Assembly (NCBI GenBank): GCA_964006375.1
Contig: OZ023265.1
Location: 13,751,993-13,815,992, forward strand
Direction: 5' to 3'
DNA from: Tillus elongatus
Taxonomy: Eukaryota; Arthropoda; Insecta; Coleoptera; Cleridae
DNA length: 64,000 nucleotides
The notes beneath the pieces are model-generated. The model saw nothing but the letters and a program-made list of their open reading frames with translations. It searched no databases and was not told the origin of the DNA. Within the stretch, counting starts at the first letter, position 1; each line of letters begins with the position of its first letter. Positions 39,976-51,687 of the stretch are shown here, in pieces. The translations under genes and the position numbers were made by a program.

Positions 39976-39989
39976 AAGAAAACCTGAAT

Positions 39990-40150
39990 TCATCAAAAGG
40001 TTTTCTTTTTATGTTTGTTATTAGATAAATAGTTTAGTAAAACTCATGTTATATCCTTGATAAAGGAATAAATTTTTCCGAAAGCTCGGCCTATAATAAA
40101 GAGTTTTATTCTACAACTGACGGCGTTCCCACAATTTTTTGATAAATAAC
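39990..40150 (+). mobile_element. H3 inverted arm, right
   Basis: Contains CCTTGATAAAGGAATAAATT, TTTCCGAAAGCTCGGCC, AATAAAGAGTTTTATTCTAC and GCGTTCCCACAATTTTTTG, the reverse complement of the left arm. Together the arms enclose the R2/R body copies between them. Confidence 0.8.
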
Positions 40151-40174
40151 ACTATTACCGTCACAAAAATTTAA

Positions 40175-40320
40175 TACTATATATATATAATCATATAAAA
40201 ATTGAAACTGACACCTGATATGGGTTCTAGGAGTCTTAATTCGCGCTTATTTGCAAAACTTTTTTCAAAATTCAAAAGTCGGGATCTCCCCATTAGTGAA
40301 TTTTTTCACCGAAATATCAC
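40175..40320 (-). mobile_element. R head, right part of the split element
   Basis: Remnant ATATATATATAATC, then AAAATTGAAACTGACACC, GATATGGGTTCTAGGAG, CGGGATCTCCCCATTAGTG. It completes the R copy begun at 37738. Confidence 0.75.
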
Positions 40321-40868
40321 TAATAAGAATTTGACTGTCTATGCCTGGGGTGCAACTCTATTACTTTAGCGGCAAAGACGTTATAAATAATTGAAAATAA
40401 CTACTAAAAAAGTTGAACACCCTCGCCTAAAAATTTAGTTTCTATTTATTTTACATTTAACCAACACAAAACATAAAAAATGATTTTTTTAAATTATCAG
40501 TATATAACATTCCATCAAGTTTTAACAAAATAAAAAAAATCCGTCTCTACACTTGATACAATATTTGCCTCATCAGATAATATAAGGCAAGTATAGATAT
40601 ATCTTACTTCTCCGAATTTGATCCAACTACTAGAAAAATATAGCTCTAAGTTACATTACAGACACTTGAATATCAAAAAGGATAATCAAAATATCAGTTT
40701 CCTACCCTGCTCTCTGGATCTACTCTTCTTCTACTCGCAAAACGCTGACCATTTAACCCTTTTTAGCCAAAAATACCGTGCACTAAATCCCCTCCGCTAA
40801 TAAAATTACCCCTCTAAAAGAACCCAAAAAATAAAATATAGCCATTTCTTCAGATTAAAATACTACAA
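40321..40868. other. Unassigned
   Basis: Nothing recognised. The frame at 40618-40800 has no domain. Confidence 0.4.
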
Positions 40869-41045
40869 GTCTGGACACAGCAGGTGCGTTATGGAAGTGA
40901 ATTTTCGTTGAAATGTTTTTAATGGCAAATATGTCTTGTTTTTAAAAGAACATTTGGTTGGCAATATAATCTATATAGTACTAACAATGTACCATATTCG
41001 ATTCAAATAGCTTTGTTGTTTCAAAAAGCACAAACATTTTCCGAA
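40869..41045 (+). repeat. R2 module, left half, cut by a LINE fragment
   Basis: GTCTGGACACAGCAGGTGCG start, then R2 internal words to ACATTTTCCGAA, where LINE sequence takes over at ~41046. Confidence 0.75.
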
Positions 41046-41330
41046 GATCAACTGCCGACCTCCTTTCCTTTGTCACCCATTCTTGGAACAAGTCGATGGA
41101 ACTACACGGTCAATCCCAGATTGTCGCTCTAGACATATCCAAAGCATTCGACCAGGTATGACACGCAGCGCTGCTTAATAAACTTCCGGCCCATGGCCTA
41201 CCACCAAAACTCTGCACCTGGACAGCAAATTTCCTCTCCAACCGGATCATTTCTGTTGTCGTGGATGGCCATTCCTCTAAACTATATCCAATTAATGCAG
41301 GAGCCCCTCAAGGTTCAGCTATTGGCTATG
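41046..41330 (+). pseudogene. LINE reverse-transcriptase fragment (same family as 46288 and 56809)
   Basis: Encodes SQIVALDISKAFDQV, a TGA in place of the TRP codon, HAALLNKLPAHGLPPKLC, TWTANFLSNR and NAGAPQGSA: RT palm motifs 3-4. Nucleotide-level matches to the two larger copies are close. It stops after AGGTTCAGCT at ~41325 with no tail, so it is an internal fragment. Confidence 0.85.
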
Positions 41331-41400
41331 AAGTAATAGAAAAGTACTACGTCTATATTTAGTATGGAACGGTTTCAACAAATTAGAGCAGCTACACACA
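41325..41400 (+). repeat. Dispersed repeat D piece
   Basis: CTACGTCTATATTTAGTATG, GAACGGTTTCAAC matches D copies at 165, 23965, 44905. Confidence 0.5.
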
Positions 41401-41658
41401 ACGATCACTAATCAAAGCCTAGTTTTTTTTACACGATGAACGTCATTGTCTGTTTATCTCTTTTGACAGAGGCAGTTTAAACTATGAATGTGTAATAATG
41501 TTATTTGTGTAGCTTATAGAAATCGTCCTGCCAGCCTGTAACTAAAAAATAAATTTGCGCGAGGTTTTCATGTTTTCTCTTAACATTTGATTGCTTGTTG
41601 TTAGGCCTATATTTTTGAGTTGAATATTTTGCTTTAATTGAAACTTTTTCTCTTTCAG
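41401..41658 (+). other. Intron end before the GTPase exon
   Basis: Unassigned until the polypyrimidine tract and acceptor: TTGAAACTTTTTCTCTTTCAG ends at 41658 (TTTCTCTTTCAG directly before the exon). Confidence 0.6.
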
Positions 41659-41915
41659 ATCTCCTATACCGACAGACCTTGACTGTTAACAACGCTCCTC
41701 TGGATGTAGAAATAGTGGACGTATGTAGCTGTGAACTTACTCTTTTCCCTGAAGAAGCCATCCACTGGGCTGACGCATGCGTAGTAGTTTATGACATCAC
41801 CTGCAGAGCTTCTCTGAATCATGCAGCTGAACTTCTGCAAAGGGTTTGTCAACTTAGAAGTCAAATGCCCACACTCTTGCTAGGAAATAAATGCGACCTG
41901 GAGCATCTTAGACAG
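41659..41915 (+). CDS. Ras-like small GTPase (RERG/RASL type), internal exon
   Basis: Small GTPases of this group bind and may hydrolyse GTP in signalling at membranes. The exon starts after TTTCTCTTTCAG with a split codon (2 bases here) and ends CAG|GTAGGT in phase 0; 85 full codons. It reads LLYRQTLTVNN, PLDVEIVDVCSC, WADACVVVYDITCRASL and LLLGNKCDLEHLRQ. GNKCD (residues 75-79) is G4 (NKxD). The WxxxxVxVYDIT.R.S block is typical of RERG and RASL proteins. The G3 box, normally DxxGQE, is DVCSCEL (from residue 20), lacking Gly and Gln, so switch II and hydrolysis may be altered. The P-loop (G1) and switch I exon(s) lie upstream and were not found here. The next exon is at 60609. Which paralogue this is cannot be decided from half a protein. 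Confidence 0.92.
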
Positions 41916-42011
41916 GTAGGTGGTATTGTCAAATACTTTTAAATTTTTAGGATATAAGGTTAGAAAGTATAGACACTCTCAGAATTTTGTAACACCTAAT
42001 AAATTGATTGT

Positions 42012-42970
<959 letters not shown>

Positions 42971-43039
42971 GTGGAAAATTTAATTAATAGACACACAACA
43001 AAGAAAATGTTAGCGTAATGCACGACATTCAAGAAAGAT

Positions 43040-43500
43040 AAACTAAAGAAAAAATGTGTTTGCCTACCTTTTGAACCACGTATCACAAGGGGTCTCGAGA
43101 GCATTTTTAAGAAAGCCGATCGCAGCTGACTTTTTCGACTAAAAACATTTTAAGAAATTTGTCAGGTTATACGAAAGATAAAGATAAAGCCACTGAGATA
43201 GGTTATAAAGATTGTAATCTGAAATACGTTGGGCAGACTAAGAGAACCATTGAGACTAGATTTCAAGAACATCTGGCACAGCTGAGATACGATAGTGTAG
43301 ACAAGTCATGCGTGGCACAACATATTTCGGATAATAACCACCACATAGATAAAGAAAATCTGAAACATATCTAAAATGTTAGACAGCCAGCGAAGCTAGA
43401 CGCGTACGGAAGTATTTATATTTCTAGGCCAATAAAAAACAAAAATTCCTTAAACCAAGCCCCGCTACTGATTTGTAGTCCTCTGTTTGCGCTCTGTCTT
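43040..43500 (+). pseudogene. Penelope-like element, GIY-YIG end
   Basis: Frame from 43159: IGYKDCNLKYVGQTKRTIET, RFQEHLAQLRYD, KSCVAQHISDNNHHID, then a stop at 43372. After it, in the same frame, NVRQPAKLDAYGSIYISR and KNSLNQAPLLICSPLFALCL. YVGQTKR..TR..EH is the GIY-YIG nuclease signature at the C-terminus of Penelope-like reverse transcriptases, and the ..A.H..DN.H and E.IYI..N..N...APL..SPLF blocks follow in the usual order. Upstream, CVCLPFEPRITRGLES in another frame matches the RT/linker region. There are several stops and one frameshift, so it is dead. Confidence 0.88.
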
Positions 43501-43719
43501 TGATTCAGATAAACATTCCGAAACTTGTCAGCTAAAGTGATAGAGGGAGTTCAAAAGCCTCGTCCGGCAATTAAAATACAATGCACGGAAAATTTGCCTG
43601 TGATTTAATCTCCCTCTCAGTATCATTCTGTACTTAAGACCCAGTATCAAAGGTGGTGTTTTTGTAGAAAGTAGTTTTTAGTTTTAGAAATATAATTCTA
43701 GAGTATTCGCTGTTAAGTA
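43501..43719 (+). other. Downstream of the Penelope remnant, unassigned
   Basis: May be element 3' sequence but no motif confirms it. Confidence 0.3.
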
Positions 43720-43810
43720 CAATTTGGATAAATCAATTCATTACAATACAGTTTTTAGAACTGACAATCGTTTCGCTAACAAAGTTAGCGTCTAGCGTCA
43801 TCAAAGTGGT
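43720..43810 (-). repeat. H1 arm with hammerhead-like core
   Basis: CATTACAATACAGTTTTTAG, AACTGACAATCGTTTCGC, TAACAAAGTTAGCG. On the minus strand stem II is GCTAAC-TTT-GTTAGC with GAAAC-GATT-GTC. GACGCTA is duplicated between TGATGA and the stem, so the core is interrupted. Confidence 0.65.
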
Positions 43811-43974
43811 GAATAAACTAAACTAACTGTTATTACCAACACACTCTATAAGCTGCTTGTGACCATACAAGTAATATCCTGCTATATGAACGGACTCTCA
43901 TAGAGAAGGATGTTACACTATGTTTGTTTTTAAAAAGCAATAAAAAAATTAAAATATGCAGAATGTTCTTAGTC
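43811..43974. other. Unassigned
   Basis: Short spacer between H1 and R3; nothing recognised. Confidence 0.35.
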
Positions 43975-44735
43975 CCAGATTACTTTTCATATTCAGACAC
44001 TATTTGAGAGTGCCTGTATACGGCAGCTCGATTTTCTCGACGCTCTAAATGCCCCATTTTCATGGAGCTTCGTTATCTATTGGTAAAGACGCCGTATCAG
44101 AATTTGTGATATGCGTTTGAAATATGTGCCAAAATGTAAAAAGTTGCAAAATAACTGGAATAACTGAAAAACGATGAACGATATCAATTTTTCCTTACAA
44201 ACATACATTGTAATTCGATGGAAAATGCAAAAATGCAATAACATAACTGGTGTTCTATTAAAAAAAAAAGTGTAACACCAACGACTTATGGGCCAGACTG
44301 TGATTATCAAAATCGGTTTATAAGATGCAGCTCGAGACACCCTATAATTAACGCATATAATTTTTTTGTCATATCTGGTATAATAACAATTATATTGAGC
44401 TTTATGGTAGAAATGCGTCACCCTGTATATGTATAAACAGATAAAACTGAAACTGACCCCGTACATGGGTTTTGGGGATTTTAGTTCGCGCTCACTTGAA
44501 AAAATCTTTTTAAAATTCATGTTGCGGTCTTCTAAATAACGAATTTTTTTTACGAGAATTTGCTAAAATATAGATTATATTAAACCATAAACCCTATAGC
44601 TGAAACTACTGCCAAAGCGTCAGAAAGAGGGTCTGTTTGAAATGGATTTTCGGAAAATATTTTAGTAAAATGAAGGACCATGATGGTTACAGCGGAAACT
44701 TAAGGCTTTGTAAAACACGTTTATTATGAGATTAA
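43975..44735 (-). mobile_element. R3, R1-type head and body piece between H1 arms
   Basis: R3 matches 1665-2500 without the SINE, so it serves as the empty-site reference (GGTATAATAACAATTATATT at ~44381). Head words follow at 44430-44540 (ACTGAAACTGACCCC, GTTCGCGCTCACTTGAA). The body piece 44545-44735 has AAGCGTCAGAAAGAGGGTC and GTAAAATGAAGGACCATG. Confidence 0.75.
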
Positions 44736-44870
44736 TTTTTCATCCTCTGATGACGCTAACTTTACTAGTGAAACGATCGTCAGTTCTTTAAAAAGATGCT
44801 AGTGGTGATTTGGGTTCTCCAAGTGTACTTATCAGTGCTCATCACAGGATCCAATCTTCACTTAGTGAAA
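44736..44870 (+). repeat. H1 arm, plus orientation
   Basis: CATCCTCTGATGACGCTAAC start, GTGGTGATTTGGGTTCTCC, AAGTGTACTTATCAGTGCTC, CAATCTTCACTTAGTG end. It pairs with the arm at 43720-43810 as the two sides of one inverted unit. Confidence 0.75.
44744..44784 (+). ncRNA. Hammerhead-like motif, H1 type
   Basis: CCT, CTGATGA, C, GCTAAC-TTT-ACTAGT, GAAAC, GATC, GTC, AG. The core residues are intact, but stem II has only four reasonable pairs. Confidence 0.5.
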
Positions 44871-44904
44871 ATCAGATATAGTGACTTCCTTTGGAATTTG
44901 CCAG

Positions 44905-44965
44905 AGACGGAGTCTCTATGTATGTACTTAGCATGGAACCGTTTCACCAAAAGAGGGCAGGAATA
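44905..44965 (+). repeat. Dispersed repeat D piece
   Basis: GAGTCTCTATGTATGTACTT, AGCATGGAACCGTTTCACC matches other D copies. Confidence 0.5.
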
Positions 44966-45049
44966 ATTTAGTAATATAATGAAAATAATGAAAGTCAGGT
45001 ACTTGTTAAATGTTATCAAAATCAAGAATATTTTTTGTTATTGGTGTAA

Positions 45050-45190
45050 TACATTTTACAGATTTTGATACTAACCACGGAGATGGGTTCTAGGAGGTCT
45101 TGTTGGCGCACATTTCCAGAATATGTTTGCAAATCTCCAAGTCACGATTTCTTCAAAAACGAAATTTTTCTACGAAAACTCTCCAAAACT
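45050..45190 (-). repeat. Diverged R head
   Basis: CGGAGATGGGTTCTAGGAGG, TTGGCGCACATTTCC, AATCTCCAAGTCACG and the hairpin-like ACGAAATTTTTCTACGAAAA. No TA tract. Confidence 0.6.
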
Positions 45191-46287
45191 AAATATTGGA
45201 TTTAAGGTCATTATCCTTTGTACTTATTGAATATAGCTTTCTGTTTGAACAGAAATTAATGGAGGAAAAGCCAAATTAATCGAGCAAAAAGTTCTAAATG
45301 TAAATGAAACCCTCTTTCTTTACTTACAAAATTGACTATTATTAGGCATTTATATTAGTAGCCGGTTTTACTACAGGAAAATCATCAGCGGAGAACGATA
45401 TAACAATAAATATTTCACAAAGATTCTCCACGAGTTCTGTAATTTCCGCATACCAGGTGTCCTATAAACATCCACTTTAAAGTGAAATATGTGTTGTATT
45501 GGAAATAAGTGTCGACTAACGGAAAAGATTTTGTGACTTAAAAATAATTAACATAACATCTAAACGATGCTTCGCTTTTGTTTTCACCATAAAATACTAC
45601 TAAATCGTGAAGTAAATTATGCAAATTGAAGAGATTACGAGCTATTTTTTTCATAAAGAAACAGAATACCTTTTATCTTGTTGGCTCTTTTTTCTCACAC
45701 CAATAAAATCAATGAAAAACCAAACATAAAAGTTGTGGGAAGCTGCCAAATGTTTTTATTAATCTTTTAAAATGGTTTCGACATTAACCTACTGATGAAA
45801 ACCTTCGACGTTATTTTTTTATTACTATAATCTTCTAGTCAGAGAAGAAGACAGTTGTTCTGTATAAATTAAGTTATACAATGTAACCTTATATCTGTGT
45901 ATCTTTTTCGATAAAACTGCATTTGCTTCATAATTTGCGAACGTGTCAAATAGCCTGCAAAATGTAAGTTTTGTTTATAATAAAATAACAAAATGTCACG
46001 TTCTGAACATTTAATTTGTGTTAAAAATAGGTTTGGTGGGCAATAAAATAATTTTACGGAAGATATTGAACTTTCAGCAAATCCTAGATTCGACAAGGAT
46101 TATTTTCTATTTTTGTTGTCATTTGTTTTATACAGAAAGTTTATTATAAATTTTAGATGTAACGAAATATTGAAAACAAAAAATATTAAAGTATAGATTT
46201 CCAAGATTTGCTGTAGAAAAATATTCATCCCAATATAACGGCGACGTCGCGTGGTCCCCACAAGGACTCTTTCTCTTGCAATTCTTA
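45191..46287. other. Unassigned, with a worn Penelope-terminus-like motif
   Basis: At 45725-45815, TTGTGGGAAGCTGCCAAATG, GGTTTCGACATTAACC, TACTGATGAAAACC and TTCGACG on the minus strand resemble the H3 arm (CATCAG.., GTCGAAACC, ..CCCACAA). No gene recognised otherwise. Confidence 0.4.
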
Positions 46288-47475
46288 CATTTCACTACAT
46301 GGTGAATCCCAGATTGTTGCTCTAGACATATCCAAAGCATTCGACCAGGTCTGGCACGCAGCGCTGCTTAATAAACTTCCGGCATATGGCCTACCACCAA
46401 AACTTTGTACCTGGACAGCAAATTTCCTCTCCAGCAGGAGCATTTTTGTTGTTGTTGGTCGCTATTCCTCTAAACTGTATCCAATTAATGCAGGAGTTCC
46501 TCAAGGTTCAGCTTTAGCCCCTACTTTGTTTCTTCTCCACATCAAGGACGTCCTCTCTAGCACATCCAACCCAGTTCACAGTTACGCGGACGAAAGCACC
46601 CTCCACTCAAATATACAATATCCTAAGCCTGTCTCTTTAGCCCAATTAGATGAGGATCGCAGACTCATGGATGGTTCTATCTCCGTGGATCTCTAAAAAA
46701 TATTAGACCGGGGAAGTAGAAATCTTGTACAATTCAACCACACCAAATCTCAGTCTTGCTTTCTTTCTCATAAGAGATACACCAGCCCTAGACCCATCAC
46801 AATTAACAACCAAGTTATTCAAAGAAGTGACTCCTTTTCTCTTGTTGGCATTTCTGTGGATCGAAATCTTAGTTGGCACCAACATGTCACATCAATTGCA
46901 GAAGCGGCTGCTAAGAAATTAGGTTCCCCTTCTAGGCTCGCAAATACTTTTTACCAGCTAATCTCTATACCTTATATACTTCACAAATAAGGCCAAACCT
47001 CGAATACTGCTCACACATCTGCCGCTTCTACACTCGCTATCCTGGACTTTATTCAAAAGTGAGCTATACGTCTCATTGGTGACCCTACCCTCACCCAAAG
47101 GCTGCCATCCCTTACCCACCGACGTGTCGTTGGTGACCTCTCTTTTTTATAGATATCTGCACGGGCACTGCTCAGAGGAGCTTTCCTTTATAGTTTCCCC
47201 ACCTGCTGCCCCCAACAGATCTACCAGGGGAACAGAGCGAATGCACCATTTTACTGTCGAGGTCACCAGACATAGAACATCTTGTTATGCCTGCTCTTTT
47301 GTCTCGAGGACTTCCAAGTTGTGGAATTCCTTGTCGGCACATGTTTTTCCTTATCCTCCGAACCTCCAAACCTTCAAGTTCAGAATTAACAAGTTGCCTC
47401 TTTCCTCCTTGTCAACACCCACGGTATGATAGTATTTAGGCTGTAAACCCTCGTGGCGTGTTGTTGAAATTATTT
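46288..47475 (+). mobile_element. LINE 3' half (jockey/CR1 group), inactive
   Basis: In changing frames: QIVALDISKAFDQVWHAALL, NAGVPQGSALAPTLFL, HSYADESTLHSN, SLVGISVDRNLSWHQH, IAEAAAKKL, THRRVVGDLSFL and SSKLWNSLSAH-like SKLWNSLSAHVF..FKFRINKLPL near the end. These are palm, thumb and C-terminal motifs of jockey/CR1-type LINEs. YADD is YADE in this copy, a lesion in the catalytic pair. There are several stops and frameshifts. It ends at CCTCGTGGCGTGTTGTTGAA, ~47475. The sister copy at 56809 keeps YADD. Confidence 0.88.
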
Positions 47476-47699
47476 TTAAAAATTCATTGTAGTTTTTGCA
47501 TTTCAACAAGTAGGTTAGAGATTTTTTGGAATCCTGTTGATGAACCATATGTGAAGTACCGAAGAGAGTGCGAAATATAGAGCATGTTTTAGCATAGAAC
47601 TTGCGTTTTTTAAAGCACATAGAATTTTGAGGTCGATAGCCCCTATTGCGGCTTTAAATTTTGGAAACTAACAATAACGACCTTTACTCCCTGTTAGTT

Positions 47700-47729
47700 C
47701 TGCGGATATATACATACATACATACCAAC

Positions 47730-47801
<72 letters not shown>
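47700..47801 (+). repeat. CATA then TA microsatellite
   Basis: TACATACATACATACC and ACATACATACATACAT lead into a pure TA tract 47742-47801, then AAATCCGTCACG. No R head on either side is obvious. Confidence 0.93.
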
Positions 47802-47803
<2 letters not shown>

Positions 47804-49360
47804 CCGTCACGTTTTCCGTAAAAATTTTAGAATCCTGAAGGAACCCTAAATAAACAGGCGAAATATTTATGCTTTAGCATGTTTTTGTACAAAAAAATTA
47901 CATTCTGTGTGTTTTGTGTTGGGTTCTACTGATTCACCAATATCCTAGGTAAACAAAAAAACAGTAATAATAAAATGTTTATTAAAATTTGCGTGACACA
48001 TTTGCTATTTCTGGGCTAGTATTTTGATAAGCTTTCCAAACATCGTTAACGTTAAATAATTGAGTACCTAGTTACGTGTTAGTTAAAGTTTCTAAATACA
48101 ACTTATCACAATCCGTGGCGACTGCATAAAATACCTCAACATCACTATATTTCCCAATGTTATTATAGTCTACTTCCATAAAACTCTAACGACCAATCTG
48201 TCCGCAACCACTCGGCTGCAACTATGGTTACCAGAACGTTCCTCCCGAGCTGTTAAATCTACACCAACTGTTTATACATTCCTGGATTCCTAACCTAACT
48301 CAATTTGTTTTTAGAATGACTCATCCAGCTTCTCTAACAGTTAAACTCGCTTTCTCTACTTAAAAAACGTTAAATAAAGACTGCATCGGGGACAAACATT
48401 GCGAAACACTCTTAATAAAATAGTGGCCCTTTTAATAATATTTAACCCAGAATACAACATGATGTGTTCCACATTGCAAGTCTTACACAACATTCTGTCT
48501 AGATATTTGTTGGCTTTTCTCTATGGCGATAAATATTTGCTAATCTTCTGGCAATCGGGATTATTCCAGTCTTAATTTACATTGGAGAATTCATATAATA
48601 ATGGCGTTTTAATTGGCAGTTTGGGTTCACCATGTTGCAATCACATGTTGTGGTTTTTGGGATCGCAATGTCACTTAAAAATAAACCAGCGACCTTTAAC
48701 GCTTTCTTCAGCTCTTTGTGCTGCGCGTTAAATATGATATACGCGATAGTAATTCAGAAAATATCTTTCATTCTGTTCTGCGTGCACTTTGGAGAGAATT
48801 AATTTTGACGTATTCTTCCTGCAGTCTAAGCGAGTTTTATTACTTAAATTTATGCTTCCTTATTGATATAAAATTGTTCTTTTCAATCATTTTTATACCG
48901 ATAAATTATTTCGGCACATTTGAAGGATATTCTGGATCCTTGCACTCAGTCGCTTTCAACATTAATTTTGTCCGAAACGTATTTTTATTACGTCTATTTA
49001 CTGACGCTTCAAGGTTACCCTAAGTCAATATTATTTAGATTATCTATTAGCTTTCATTGAGACGCAATCTTTGATTGACAAGGAGAGCAAATGTGCACTT
49101 AGATGTGAAAATATGTTTTGGAAAAATGCAAGCAACAGTTCTGGGAAAATTATTTTCGATGCAATAACATTTATATTAGAAAAAAATTGAAACGGATGTA
49201 AGTGGCACTTGGGTTTTTGAATGTGAAAATAATTCCAGGAAATTTAAATTTAAATGTTAGTATCCACACGAATAATTCCGTTTTAAAAGTAAGATATCAT
49301 GAACTCGGTTTTTTCACAAGAAGCCAACGTGAATTTAACGTCGTTTTTGTTAGCAAAAGT
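47802..49360. other. Unassigned AT-rich DNA in the intron
   Basis: The + strand frame 48718-49023 is 101 codons and hydrophobic-rich but has no recognised domain. Nothing else. Confidence 0.4.
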
Positions 49361-49660
49361 CTAGTTGCAGCCAGTGCTTAATGGTAGTCAATTTTTATAT
49401 AAATGATCCGACACTAAACTGTTTTTTTAATTCAAATCTCTATAACTGTTTTTGCTTGTAACGTAGAGATCTAAATTTTGGTATACAGTTGACTTTTTAT
49501 AACGTAAACCTACAAACCAAATTTTGTTACCATACCTTTGTTATTTTCTTAGATACAACTTTTTCTCGAAAGAAAACCTAAAATGTTTCCAAAAAATCTA
49601 GTCTGATCTTCCTCGCTAACTTATCCAAGCCACCTGTTTAGAATATATAAACTTTAGTTT
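49361..49660 (-). mobile_element. R copy, truncated before (TA)n
   Basis: AAGTCTAGTTGCAGCCAGTG (worn R2-type end), TAAATTTTGGTATACAGTTG, GTTACCATACCTTTGTT and TAACTTATCCAAGCCACC. It breaks off where the TA boundary would come. Confidence 0.65.
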
Positions 49661-50221
49661 TTTTTTACCCATATTCTTAAAATATATAAGGTCTGGCAAC
49701 TCTGCATTCCTCCCACGCATTAGTGATGTGGAAAAAGAGAGTAGAGAGACAGATTCGAGTCAACCAGGGTAGCTAGTAGGGTAGTTTATATAACGTTGTT
49801 TTGTTTATTTTATAAAGTCTTAAAAAGACTCACTATTTATCAATCAAATTAATTCATCAGTGTCCCAAGAACTGTTGCTCGTCGATTCCTGGACATTTGT
49901 GTGGTCCTTCGAGCCGGATGTAGTGAGTTTTGCCTTAATATCAATTCAGCGTTCCAGAAATTTAACTACCGAAGCTTAGTTCATAGTTAAAGATCTCAAA
50001 GCTCAATACTGTATCTTTACATCTACAGTCGTCCAGTTAAGATTCTGCATCTTTAGTAAATGCAGCTACAGTCAACTACATCTCTGGTTCATTGGACAGT
50101 CGTTAGCAATTGCCACATGCCAGAAATTTGAGTCCATTCCATTATACCACTTAATTCCTTTATGTTTCTTTGTAATCGTTACCATTGCCTTTATATGCTT
50201 TAAAGTAAACAAACACCACCT
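49661..50221. other. Unassigned
   Basis: Nothing recognised. Confidence 0.4.
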
Positions 50222-50443
<222 letters not shown>

Positions 50444-50454
50444 ACATAACAATT

Positions 50455-51510
50455 ACAAATTTCGTTAAAGTTATTCAGAAGATTTTCAGAAGGAAACTTA
50501 ATTCATATCTTGAAGTCAACCTTATCAAACCGGTTTTTTTCCATATCAATAATAACAAAATTATAATTTCAGACTCAAAGGTGACAAACTTATGTAGGCT
50601 TTTTAAACAAAAACGAGATCTTGTTCAAAACGTATGAAATCTGTGGACTACTGTTTCTCCAAATGTCAAAATAAAACATTAAAAACATACATTTATAGAG
50701 GTGGATTCGATCGCGTAACCTTCGGCTTAGGAGGCAAGCGCGTTGCCCCCTGCGCCATCTAGACACACGTCAACTAATGTTTTATTTGCGTGATACTTTA
50801 GATCGGCTTCATGCACAGGATAGTATATTAAAAGTATACGTAACAATTAATTACAGAATTAGTAGAATTACCATTGAAACACATCCCACGACCGTATGTC
50901 TTATATGGCATCTTATGTTTAAGTTTAAAGATAAAAGAAACTATCTTAGAATCATTTTTTAGAGACTTGGCTTGATTGTGTTTACATTTCTGCTATATTA
51001 TGCGACAGCATAATATGTCTATTCTGCGCTAAAACTATATTTGAGGCCGTTAATAAAGCTACAAATATAGTGTATTTTAATAATTGATTAAATCCCCCAT
51101 TTGAATTACAATCACTTGGCAAATTTTTAATTTCATGTCAACTGTCATTTTCCTTAATTAAGGCCGAGATTTCACGATTATTGGTTCGGGTAGTATGTTT
51201 TATGCCTGGTATATATTTAGTTTGGTTACCGTTGATGTGTGGTTTATACCTGTTGTATGAATCAATCTACGCCTGGCAGGTGACTACTCTGTCTGTCAGG
51301 CATTGGACTTTAACCACTAAGTCGTTTCAAGGCATTGTCTTTGGGATTTTATTTTTAATTTGGTAAACTCTAAATATTGTGTACCAAATTACTTAAAAGT
51401 CACAACATAGGTTACTTGCACTATTTCTAGCCACATGTAAAGTCTCATTCCACTCTGATACTTACAAAAATATAGCGTTTTCAAAAAGTTTTCCTTGATT
51501 TTCTACCGGA
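50455..51510 (+). mobile_element. ~1.1-kb repeat, partner of 58400-59575 in inverse orientation
   Basis: Long blocks match the reverse complement of 58400-59575: CAAATGTCAAAATAAAACAT, ACAATTAATTACAGAATTAG, TATTATGCGACAGCATAATA, TGCCTGGTATATATTTAGTT, GTCTGTCAGGCATTGGAC, TAGCCACATGTAAAGTCTCA. Each copy carries two tRNA-like stretches (separate entries). No protein domain. It begins right after a TA tract. Confidence 0.8.
50698..50765 (-). other. tRNA-like segment in the inverted-pair repeat
   Basis: Minus strand: GATGGCGCAGGGGGCAACGC (A-box-like), TTGCCTCCTAAGCCGAAGG (anticodon-arm-like, CTCCTAA loop as in Arg-CCT tRNAs) and a GATCGAATCC B-box remnant. The acceptor stem does not pair, so it is not a working tRNA. 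The partner copy at 59185-59250 is diverged at the anticodon arm but keeps GATCGAATCC. Confidence 0.45.
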
Positions 51511-51587
51511 AAAACTTGCGCATGTATGATTGAAGGGAGGAGTAACAGTCGTTACACGTGAGAGTGCTAAAATTTGTATACTTTTAA
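51511..51587. other. Short spacer
   Basis: Between the 1.1-kb repeat and H4; nothing recognised. Confidence 0.3.
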
Positions 51588-51645
51588 GGGCAGTTGCGAC
51601 CAAAAAGAGGGCTATATTTAAAAAAAAAGTCACTCTGTACTAAAA

Positions 51646-51687
51646 ACTCGATATTTTTCGCTCGGGGTCCCAAGCATCTTCAGTAGT
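51646..51687 (-). ncRNA. Hammerhead-like motif, H4 left arm
   Basis: Minus strand: ACT, CTGAAGA, T, GCTTGGG-A-CCCCGAGC, GAAA, AATATC, GAG. CTGAAGA and GAAA are intact and the outer pairing is ACT(A)/GAGT. The right arm pairs better at stem I. Confidence 0.45.

Noticed and set aside
40600..40800. Possible upstream GTPase exon (a stretch reading GAATTTGATCCAACTAC)
   Set aside because: The words recall the switch I region, but there is no P-loop, the frame does not continue, and no phase-1 donor site follows.
43501..43720. Penelope 3' terminal repeat with hammerhead
   Set aside because: I could not find CTGANGA or GAAAC in the expected order here.
48718..49023. 101-codon hydrophobic + strand frame
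   Set aside because: No recognisable family, start context or splice sites, and AT-rich DNA gives such frames by chance.
50698..50765. Functional tRNA-Arg(CCT)
   Set aside because: The acceptor and T arms do not pair and the partner repeat copy has lost the anticodon arm; it is at most tRNA-derived.
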